Source: Rathayibacter sp. VKM Ac-2857
Lineage (GTDB): Bacteria > Actinomycetota > Actinomycetes > Actinomycetales > Microbacteriaceae
Length of the DNA: 64,000 nt
Direction of reading: 5' to 3'
NCBI RefSeq assembly: GCF_013205025.1
Contig: NZ_JABMLE010000003.1
Location: 525,232-589,231 of the forward strand
In this document: piece by piece, positions 57,529 through 64,000 of the stretch
Layout of the letters: each line of letters begins with the position of its first letter
Position numbering within the stretch: position 1 is the first letter of the stretch
Notes under the pieces: generated by a model
Database searches by the model: none
Told to the model about the DNA's origin: nothing
Seen by the model: the letters and a program-made list of their open reading frames with translations, nothing else
Translations under genes and position numbers: made by a program

Positions 57529-58101
57529 CCCGCGGAGCGGGCGTATCGAGATCCACCGTCCTGAAGACGCCGGGTCTCGATACGCCCCTGCGGGGCTACT
57601 CGACCAACATGGACGCGCGACCCGCGCAGGGCACGTTCCCTGCTGGTCGTGCAATCGACGGAGAGGGCGTGCCTTCCATGCTGATCGAGTAGCCCGCGGA
57701 GCGGGCGTATCGAGATCCACCGTCCTGAAGACGCCGAGTCTCGATACGCCCCTGCGGGGCTACTCGACCAACATGGACGCGCGACCCGCGCAGGGCACGT
57801 TCCCTGCTGGTCGTGCAATCGACGGAGAGGGCGCGCCCTTCATGCTGATCGAGTAGCCCGCGGAGCGGGCGTATCGAGATCCACCGTCCTGAAGACGCCC
57901 GGTCTCGATAGCCCCTGCGGGGCTACTCGACCAGCATGGACGCGCGACCCGCGCAGGGCACGTTCCCTGCTGGTCGTGCAATCGACGGAGAGGGCGTGCC
58001 TTCCATGCTGATCGAGTAGCCCGCGCAGCGGGCGTATCGAGATCCACCGTCATGCAGAGCGTCGGTCTCGATACGCCCCTGCGGGGCTGCTCGACCAGCA
58101 T
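57513..58101. repeat. Four tandem copies of a 164-bp unit containing the dispersed element
   Basis: Units start at 57513, 57677, 57841 and 58004 (periods 164, 164, 163). Each has the catgctgatcgagtagcc ... ggctactcgaccaacatg element followed by a constant spacer (gcgcgacccgcgcagggcac...). The third has one base deleted in ctcgatagcccc; the fourth stops after the right arm. They fill the whole gap to the next gene. Confidence 0.92.
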
Positions 58102-58111
58102 GTGGGCGTGC

Positions 58112-58534
58112 TCAGCTCGGCGAGCTGATCTCCAGCGCGATGTTGTCGGGGTCGCGGAACTCGAGGATGCTCTCGCCGCCGGCGTCCTTGATCGGCTCGT
58201 GCGCGATGCCGAGCTCGTCGAGCGCGGCGGCGGCCGACTTCAGGGCGTCGATGTCGGCGACGGCGAAGCTGAGGTGGTCGAGTCCGACGCGGTCCTCGTC
58301 GAAGCGGTCGCCCGCGCCGGCGACGGGGCGCAGGCCCAGGAGCCCGCCGGGGAACTTGTAGATCAGGCCGCCGAAGAGGAACGCGAGCTGCTCCTTCTGC
58401 TCCTCGGGGGCGTCCGCGGGCGGCGCCTCGAAGGCGACGTCGAAGCCGAAGACGGAGTCGTAGAAGGCGCGCGAGACGGCGATGTCGCGGACCGTCAGGC
58501 GGATGTGGGCGTAGTCGACAGCGGGGATCGGCAC
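58112..58534 (-). CDS. VOC (glyoxalase-like) family protein
   Basis: A 140-residue VOC protein: VDYAHIRLTVRDIAVSRAFYDSVFGF at the start and ESILEFRDPDNIALEI at the end provide the usual His/Glu metal positions. It may use a metal-dependent isomerase or dioxygenase chemistry; substrate unknown. Monocistronic. Confidence 0.87.
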   Translation of the reverse strand: MPIPAVDYAHIRLTVRDIAVSRAFYDSVFGFDVAFEAPPADAPEEQKEQLAFLFGGLIYKFPGGLLGLRPVAGAGDRFDEDRVGLDHLSFAVADIDALKSAAAALDELGIAHEPIKDAGGESILEFRDPDNIALEISSPS

Positions 58535-58644
58535 GGTGGTTCCTCTCGGGAGCGGAAGGGCGGAGTCGCCCTCCCTTCATCATTCGGAGCGGGCGCCGCA
58601 CCCGGAGAGGGCTGGCGCCGCGCTCCGGGATCGGCTATCGCCGC

Positions 58645-60099
58645 TCAGTCCAGCTCGGCGGGCCGCGCCGGCTCGGCCAGCAGCGCGCGCGCCGCCATCC
58701 CGATCACCGCGCTGTACGTCGGGTACGCGAACCGCACGTTCGCGAGCGTCGCGACGTCGACGCCGGCCGCCATCGCGGTCGTCACCGACTGCACGACCTC
58801 GATCGCGTTCTCGCCGACGGCGTGCGCGCCGAGCAGCAGCTCGCGGCGCCGGTCCGCGATCAGCGTGAGGAATCCGCTCTCCCGGTCGTCGATCACGGCG
58901 CGGTCCACGCTCGAGAACGGCACCGACGCGACGATGCACTGCGGGTCGCGCTCGCGCGCCTGCTCTTGCGTGAAGCCGACGCCGGCGTAGTCCGGATCCG
59001 TGAAGCCGCCGGCCGGCAGCAGGAACTGCGGAGTGCGCCGGTTGGCGCCCAGCACCGCGTTCTCGGCCGCCGCCTCCGCCTCGAACTGCGCCGCCTGCAC
59101 GAGCATGTCGCGCCCGTTCGCGTCGCCGACCGCGAAGACGTGCGGCACGACCGTCCGGAAGTACTGATCGGCCGGGATCGCCGAGCGGACGACCTCGATG
59201 CCCGCGTTCTCGAGGCCCAGGTCCTCGACGTCGGCGGGCCAGCCGGTCGCCATGATCACGGCGTCCACGCCCTCGGTGCGGGAGTCGCCGCCCTCGCGCC
59301 AGGTGATGTCGATCGAGCCGTCCTCCGCGCGGTCGAGCCGCTCGACGGTCTCGATGCCCAGGTGCACGCGCACGCCCTGGCGCTCGAAGGCGCCGGCGAC
59401 GTGCTCCGAGATGCTCGCGTCCGAGGTGGTGAGGATACGCGGCGCGAGGTCGAGCAGCGTCACCTCCGAGCCGAAGGCGTTGAACACCGTCACGAGCTGC
59501 GCGCCGGTGTTGCCGCCGCCGATCACCGCGACCCGTCGGGGGAGTGTCGGCAGCGCCAGCACGTCCTCGGGCACGGTCGCGAGCTCGGCGCCCGGGATCG
59601 GCAGGCGGCGCGAGTGGCCGCCGACGCAGATCAGGATCGAGCGGGCGCGGATCCGCCGGCCGCTGTCCAGGACGAGGGTGCTCTCGTCGACGAAGCGCGC
59701 GCGGCCCTCGTGGATCAGCTCGACCCCCGCCTCCTCGAAGCGCTGCGCCTCGCGCTTGATCGAGCGGACCTTGTCGACCCGCGCGTGCACGTGGCGGACG
59801 GTCGCGGCCCAGTCGACGACGGGCGTGCCGACGTCGACGCCGTAGTCGCCGGCCGTGCGGGCCTCGCGGACGATGCGCGCGGTCTTCGCGAGCACGCGGG
59901 TGGGCACGCAGCCGGTGTTGACGCAGGTGCCGCCGACGCGGCCGGCCTCGAGCACGACCACGCTCGCGCCGAGCTCCGCGGCGCGCAGGGCGGCGGCGGT
60001 GCCGGCCGGCCCCGCGCCGATCACGGCGACGTCGTACTCCTGGGGCGCGCCGGTGGCGGCGGCGGTGCTGTCGGTGGCGTTCTGGGTGCTGGCGGGCAC
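58645..60099 (-). CDS. Mercuric-reductase-like FAD/NAD(P) oxidoreductase
   Basis: A 484-residue pyridine-nucleotide-disulfide oxidoreductase. FAD site IGAGPAGTAAALRAAELG at about 27-44, redox-active Cys59/Cys64 in GTCVNTGCVPTR, NAD site AVIGGGNTGAQLV, and the second FAD motif PHVFAVGDANG. The dimerisation domain at the C terminus ends AYPTYSAVIG, as in MerA/dihydrolipoamide dehydrogenase relatives, but no N-terminal metal-binding domain is present. GTG 60099 follows GAGAGG. No mer genes are nearby, so the substrate is unclear. Confidence 0.9.
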   Translation of the reverse strand: MPASTQNATDSTAAATGAPQEYDVAVIGAGPAGTAAALRAAELGASVVVLEAGRVGGTCVNTGCVPTRVLAKTARIVREARTAGDYGVDVGTPVVDWAATVRHVHARVDKVRSIKREAQRFEEAGVELIHEGRARFVDESTLVLDSGRRIRARSILICVGGHSRRLPIPGAELATVPEDVLALPTLPRRVAVIGGGNTGAQLVTVFNAFGSEVTLLDLAPRILTTSDASISEHVAGAFERQGVRVHLGIETVERLDRAEDGSIDITWREGGDSRTEGVDAVIMATGWPADVEDLGLENAGIEVVRSAIPADQYFRTVVPHVFAVGDANGRDMLVQAAQFEAEAAAENAVLGANRRTPQFLLPAGGFTDPDYAGVGFTQEQARERDPQCIVASVPFSSVDRAVIDDRESGFLTLIADRRRELLLGAHAVGENAIEVVQSVTTAMAAGVDVATLANVRFAYPTYSAVIGMAARALLAEPARPAELD

Positions 60100-60217
60100 G
60101 GCGGGGCCTCTCGGGTCGGTGCTCGGCGGAGCGGATGTCCCCGCATCCTGGCGCCCGCGCCCTCGGTTTCTCTGAGCGCCCACGCAGGCTTGACAGCGGC
60201 TCGGTCCGCTCGCGCCG

Positions 60218-60604
60218 TCAGGACCGCCGAGCCCGGGTCAGGAGTTCCCGGTAGGCGCGAAGGGCGCCCTGAGCCTCCGTCGCCGAGATCGGCCGCGCCG
60301 AGTAGCCGGCCTTGGTCTTCAGTGAGAGGAGCCGCTCCAGGTGCTTCGCCGCGTCCGGGTCGGCGCGACGGAGGAGAGCGACGGCCTCGGAGTGCGAGCC
60401 GGTAGGGGAGTAGCGCCCCAGGCGTCGGATGCAAATCGCATCGCACGCGGCGATCCCCGCATGGACCGCCAGCGTGGCGAAAGCATCGGTGCTTTCGATC
60501 GTGCCGTCCGAGCCGACGAAGACCGCGGCGGCGTCGGCGAACTCCTCCGCCTTCGAGAGCCGACCCGCGGCGACGGCCAGGTCGGCGTCGCGGTCCGCGG
60601 TCAT
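60218..60604 (-). CDS. HEPN-like protein, partner of the MNT gene
   Basis: A 128-residue all-helical protein (LSKAEEFADAAAVF, LAVHAGIAACDAICIRRLG) of the HEPN type. The R-X4-6-H ribonuclease motif is not clearly present, since RRADPDAAKH has seven residues between Arg and His, so activity is doubtful. Overlaps the upstream nucleotidyltransferase gene by four bases. Confidence 0.72.
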   Translation of the reverse strand: MTADRDADLAVAAGRLSKAEEFADAAAVFVGSDGTIESTDAFATLAVHAGIAACDAICIRRLGRYSPTGSHSEAVALLRRADPDAAKHLERLLSLKTKAGYSARPISATEAQGALRAYRELLTRARRS

Positions 60605-61215
60605 CGCGTCCCCACGAGTCGGCGGAAGGCGAGCGGGGAGCCGATCAGAGGGATGCCCTCGTCGGCGATGGAGCGCAGCACCGGCTCGTCCGCGGCGGCG
60701 TCGCGCAGCTCGCCCTCGGACATCTCGAGGACGCGGGGGTCGTTCCCGGTCCAGGCCTTCGCGTCGCGCACGAGGGCGGACACCTGCTCGTGCCAGGCGT
60801 CGGTCGGCGCCTCGGGCTGCTGGAGGAAGAGGTCGAGGTCGCTTCCCGACCTCATCTCACCGCGAGCGGCGGAGCCGAACATCGCCGCGTAGCCCGGCTG
60901 GTGCTCCCAGCCCTCGAGAGTCGAGACGAGGCGCTCGTGCAGGGTCTCGTCGAGGCGCGCGAGCTCCATGATCGCGCTGGCGGCGAGGTGGGAGCGGTTG
61001 AGCCGGTAGATCGTCGTCCTGCCGGCACTCCGGCTCGTGACGATGCCCTCCTCGACCAGGCGGGTGAGCGTGCGCCGGATTCCCTCGAGCGAGCGGCTGC
61101 CGATCCGGGTGCGCAGCTCACCGACAGTGAACCAGTCGTCGGCGCGCGCGAGAACGGTCAGCACGTCGCCGTCGACGGTCGGCGTCACGACGGCGAGAGG
61201 TCGTTGCGTCCGCAT
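60601..61215 (-). CDS. Nucleotidyltransferase (MNT-type) with N-terminal winged-helix domain
   Basis: A 204-residue protein. Residues 12-75 are a winged helix (LTVLARADDWFTVGELRTRI, TTIYRLNRSHL); 105-150 hold the minimal nucleotidyltransferase motif GSAARGEMRSGSDLDLF (GS at 114-115, Asp126 and Asp128). Together with the HEPN-like gene it forms a MNT/HEPN toxin-antitoxin-type pair, here with an added DNA-binding domain. The upstream region 61250-61262 is AT-rich with a -10-like tattat on the reverse strand; GAGGAG precedes ATG 61215. Confidence 0.85.
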   Translation of the reverse strand: MRTQRPLAVVTPTVDGDVLTVLARADDWFTVGELRTRIGSRSLEGIRRTLTRLVEEGIVTSRSAGRTTIYRLNRSHLAASAIMELARLDETLHERLVSTLEGWEHQPGYAAMFGSAARGEMRSGSDLDLFLQQPEAPTDAWHEQVSALVRDAKAWTGNDPRVLEMSEGELRDAAADEPVLRSIADEGIPLIGSPLAFRRLVGTR

Positions 61216-61310
61216 GCGGCGCTCCTCGCTCAGAAAAGTGGGTGATCGCCGACAATAATACGCCTCGATCGAGGGCCGAGCAGTGTGCTCGAGCGTCGTG
61301 ATGGCGCGAT

Positions 61311-62051
61311 CTACGCCTCGGGCCCCGGCGTCGTGACCAGCTGGAAGCCGCCCTCGATGCTGCCGTCGGGGCGGAGGGTGACGCGGGTGTAGACGGGGGT
61401 GCCGTCGCCGGTCGCGGTGCCGACCACGTCGAGCGCGTCGCCGGCGAAGAAGGCCTCGAGGCCGGTGCAGCCGGCCGAGAGCGAGCCGTCGGGGCGCTCG
61501 AGGGCGAGGCAGATCCGGGAGTCGTCGGGCGCGGTGAGCAGCAGCCGGTCGTTCTGGGTGGTCTCGAAGGTCGGGCTGTAGACGTCGGCGTCGCCCGAGA
61601 TCAGCGAGAGGCCGGTGGGGATGTCGGTGGTGACGGCCCAGCCCTCGACGATCGCGGCGAAGCGGTCGGTCGCGCGCGGGGTCGGGGTCCCGGTCGCCGT
61701 TGCGGGCGCGCTCGCGGGCGGCTGCGAGACGACCGCGCCGAGGACGGAGGCGGTGGCTGCGCCGACCACGAGCCCGCCGACGAGCAGCGCGGCGCCGAGG
61801 AGGGCGAGGCGGGGGCGCGCGGGAGGCGCAGCGGGCGGGGTCGGGACGGGCGGGGTCGGCACGGGAGGCGTCGGGACGCGATCCGCGGACGGCGGGCCGG
61901 GCTGCGCCTCCGGGGGCGCCTCGGCCAGGAGCCGCCGCTGCGCCTCGACCCGCAGCGCCTCGGACCGCAGCGCCTCGTCGCGGTCGTCCCCGGTCGGGCG
62001 GGCGTAGAGCGCGCGCTCGAGATCCTGGCGCTCGTCGTCCTCGTCCTGCAC
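61311..62051 (-). CDS. Single-pass membrane protein with extracellular domain, function unknown
   Basis: A 246-residue protein. Cytoplasmic N terminus (residues 1-78) with a Pro-Thr repeat VPTPPVPTPPVPTPP, one hydrophobic segment (LALLGAALLVGGLVVGAATAS), a Pro/Ala/Thr linker and an external domain with one disulphide candidate (ICLALERPDGSLSAGC). Function unknown. Confidence 0.75.
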   Translation of the reverse strand: MQDEDDERQDLERALYARPTGDDRDEALRSEALRVEAQRRLLAEAPPEAQPGPPSADRVPTPPVPTPPVPTPPAAPPARPRLALLGAALLVGGLVVGAATASVLGAVVSQPPASAPATATGTPTPRATDRFAAIVEGWAVTTDIPTGLSLISGDADVYSPTFETTQNDRLLLTAPDDSRICLALERPDGSLSAGCTGLEAFFAGDALDVVGTATGDGTPVYTRVTLRPDGSIEGGFQLVTTPGPEA

Positions 62052-62099
62052 GCCGTCAGTATGCCGGAGCGTCGCTCGGCCGGCGGGTCGCTCGGCGGG

Positions 62100-62708
62100 T
62101 CAGGGCCCCATCGTCCCGGTGCCGGGCGTCCCGTCCACCCGCAGGTACTGCAGCCGGACGACTCCGCGCGGCGAGGTGACGGCCGGCCCGTCGAGCCGCA
62201 GGTTCGTCGGCACGGCACCGCCGCCGAAGACCGGCTTGCCGGAGCCGAGCAGGATCGGGTGCAGCCACAGCGTGAGCCGGTCGAAGAGCTGCTCGGCGAA
62301 CAGCGTCTGCACCAGGTCGAGGCTGCCGATCACGTGCACGGCGGAGTGGCGCTCGCGGACCGCGCGGACGGCGGCCGGCAGGTCGGCGCCGAGCTGCACC
62401 GAGCCGGACCAGGGGAGCGCCGGCGTCCCGTGCGAGGCGACGTACTTCGGGATCCGGTTGAACAGCTCCGCGATCGGCCCCTGCTGCTGCGGCCAGTAGC
62501 CCGCGAAGATCTCGTAGGTGCGCCGGCCGAGCAGCAGGGCGTCCATGCCGGCCATCCCGTCCAGGACCTGCTCGCCGACCGTCTCGTCGACCAGCGGCGC
62601 CTGCCAGCCGCCGAACGCGAAGCCGTCGCTCGGGTCCTCCTCCGGTCCACCGGGCGCCTGCGCGACCCCGTCGACGGTGCTGAACAGATCGATGTCGAGG
62701 GTTCCCAC
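62100..62708 (-). CDS. RibD/dihydrofolate-reductase-like family protein
   Basis: A 202-residue reductase-fold protein. TLDIDLFSTVDGVAQAPGG, DALLLGRRTYEIFAGYW and HVIGSLDLVQTLFAEQLFDRLTLWLHPILLGSGKPVF are diagnostic of the RibD C-terminal family. GTG 62708 follows GAGGAG. It is probably NADPH-dependent; the substrate is not known. Confidence 0.9.
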   Translation of the reverse strand: MGTLDIDLFSTVDGVAQAPGGPEEDPSDGFAFGGWQAPLVDETVGEQVLDGMAGMDALLLGRRTYEIFAGYWPQQQGPIAELFNRIPKYVASHGTPALPWSGSVQLGADLPAAVRAVRERHSAVHVIGSLDLVQTLFAEQLFDRLTLWLHPILLGSGKPVFGGGAVPTNLRLDGPAVTSPRGVVRLQYLRVDGTPGTGTMGP

Positions 62709-63004
62709 GGTGCGCTCCTCTGCGTCGGCGGCTGCGGCCACGCTCCCACTCGACGGGAGGCAGGGCAAGAGGCCGCGTCGTCGTCGCGGCCTCGTCCGCG
62801 TCACGTGTCCGGGGACACCGGCACAGCGGCGCGTAGTCCCCCGTTAGGGTGGCAATCCGTCGATCCGCGCCCGGATCCCCGGGAGATCCGCGCCGGAGCG
62901 GCGATCGCGCTCTGTACTCGTGCTCGGGCCGAGGGCTACGGTTCGACTCCACTCACCTCGGGTGTCACGAGCCCACGCTGTCGTGGGCGGATCGCTGCGC
63001 AACG

Positions 63005-64000
63005 ATGCCGCACGGAACCCCTTCCCACGTTCGACGAGACCGGGCCCGATGGAAGGTGGGGATCGCGGCGTCGACCGGGCTCCTGCTCCTGTCCGCGGGG
63101 CTCCTCTCCGCCACCGCCGCAGAGGCGGCCACGGCCCCCACGCTCGGGAGGGCCGGGAACTTCTCGGTCCTCGGCGGCTCGACCGTCACCAACACGGGCG
63201 ACACCCTCCTGCCGCTCGACCTCGGCGTCAGCCCCGGCACCGCGATCACCGGCTTCCCGCCCGGCGAGGTCCTCGGCGAGACGCACGCCGCGGACGCGGA
63301 CGCCATCGGCGCCCAGTCCGACCTGGTCAAGGCGTACGACCAGCTCTCCTCGCAGGCGACCACCGAGTCCGTCGCCGGCGACCTCGTCGGCCGCACCTTC
63401 ACCCCCGGCGTCTACACCGCCTCCGGCCCGATCGGAGTCACGGGCACCGTGAGACTCGACGCCGAGGGCGCGAACGGCGCCGTCTTCGTCTTCAAGGCCG
63501 CCTCGACGCTCATCACGGGCTCCGGGAGCAGGATCGAGCTGATCAACGGCGCTCAGGCGTGCAACGTCTTCTGGCAGGTCGGCAGCTCGGCGACCCTCGG
63601 CACCGGCTCCGACTTCGCCGGCTCGATCCTCGCGCTGACCTCGATCACCGTGACCAACGCCGTCACCGTCGACGGCCGCGCTCTCGCCCGCAACGGCGCG
63701 GTGACCCTGGACGACGACACCTTCGTCTCGTCCTCCTGCGCTCCGCCGACCACGGCCCCGCCGACCACTGCGCCCACCACGGCACCGCCGACCACGCCGC
63801 CGACCACGCCGCCGACGACGCCGCCGACGACGCCGCCGACGACCCCGCCCACGACGCCGCCCACGACGCCTCCGACGACTCCGCCGACAACGCCGCCGAC
63901 GACCCCGCCGACGACCCCGCCGACGACGCCTCCGACGACCTCGCCCACGACGCCTCCGACCACGACGCCGCCGACGACGCCTCCGACGACTCCGCCGACG
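63005..64000 (+). CDS. Secreted DUF3494 (ice-binding-like) protein, N-terminal part; truncated by the window end
   Basis: 332 codons are visible. A basic start (HVRRDRARWK), a hydrophobic segment and SATAAEAA indicate a Sec signal with cleavage near residue 42. Then comes a full DUF3494 domain: LGRAGNFSVLGGSTVTNTGDT, TFTPGVYTASG, GAVFVFKAASTLITGSGSRI, CNVFWQVGSSATLGTGSDFAGSILA. The family includes ice-binding adhesion proteins; Cys residues at the domain end could pair. From about residue 244 the sequence becomes PPTTAPTT/PPTTPPTT repeats to the end of the window, a cell-wall-spanning or linker region. No upstream in-frame start with a ribosome site is seen. Confidence 0.9.
   Translation, partial: MPHGTPSHVRRDRARWKVGIAASTGLLLLSAGLLSATAAEAATAPTLGRAGNFSVLGGSTVTNTGDTLLPLDLGVSPGTAITGFPPGEVLGETHAADADAIGAQSDLVKAYDQLSSQATTESVAGDLVGRTFTPGVYTASGPIGVTGTVRLDAEGANGAVFVFKAASTLITGSGSRIELINGAQACNVFWQVGSSATLGTGSDFAGSILALTSITVTNAVTVDGRALARNGAVTLDDDTFVSSSCAPPTTAPPTTAPTTAPPTTPPTTPPTTPPTTPPTTPPTTPPTTPPTTPPTTPPTTPPTTPPTTPPTTSPTTPPTTTPPTTPPTTPPT

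Noticed and set aside
57513..58101. CRISPR array
   Set aside because: Units of 164 bases are wholly repeated, with no unique spacers and no cas genes nearby.

Overview
The window is about 72% GC, gene-dense DNA from an actinomycete. Many GTG starts, 1-4 base stop/start overlaps, and a dispersed repeat built on catgctgRtcgagtagcc fit a Microbacteriaceae genome such as Rathayibacter or a close relative. That placement is inferred from style and gene content; no rRNA or tRNA gene was found to anchor it.

Layout. 1-9000: the tail of an unknown protein, a water channel (aqpZ), a glyoxalase/HxlR pair, and a CebEFG-like sugar ABC transporter whose promoter lies between two LacI-type palindromes, with a LacI regulator behind it. 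9000-20850: a GntR (FCD) regulator and, divergently, a catabolic and uptake cluster: membrane protein, metal-ligand-less amidohydrolase, deaminase-like protein, cysteine hydrolase, two more amidohydrolases and a peptide-type ABC transporter with a fused permease-ATPase. 20950-23040: a three-gene, lower-GC cassette (TIGR04255-like, DNA-binding, unknown) that looks like acquired DNA. 24100-35800: a myo-inositol catabolic cluster (iolE, G, a hydroxypyruvate-isomerase-like gene, C, Cgl0159-like, A, B, D, transaldolase) with its GntR/UTRA regulator. 36090-45430: urea carboxylase, two associated proteins, an allophanate hydrolase split in two genes, a TetR regulator and a sodium:solute symporter.

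45500-47030: a cyclase-family hydrolase and a metallo-beta-lactamase-fold hydrolase, divergent around a perfect copy of the attggatccaat palindrome found in front of the 9.9-20.8 kb cluster. This ties the two loci into one probable regulon. 47200-56160: an envelope/stress region with Hsp20, an ECF sigma factor, two Asp23/Gls24 gene groups with their small membrane partners, an AraC regulator and a DUF4411/ImmA-IrrE toxin-antitoxin-like pair. 56700-64000: a GNAT acetyltransferase, a 164-bp tandem repeat, a VOC protein, a mercuric-reductase-like flavoprotein, a MNT/HEPN-like pair, a membrane-anchored protein, a RibD/DHFR-like reductase and the start of a secreted DUF3494 (ice-binding-like) protein with a Pro-Thr repeat tail.

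Working together: the attggatccaat regulon supplies amide- and lactone-opening enzymes plus an importer and could release urea or allophanate, which the neighbouring urea carboxylase/allophanate hydrolase would convert to ammonia and CO2. That link is an inference. Intergenic DNA is rich in two or three families of palindromes and bipartite inverted repeats, described separately below.
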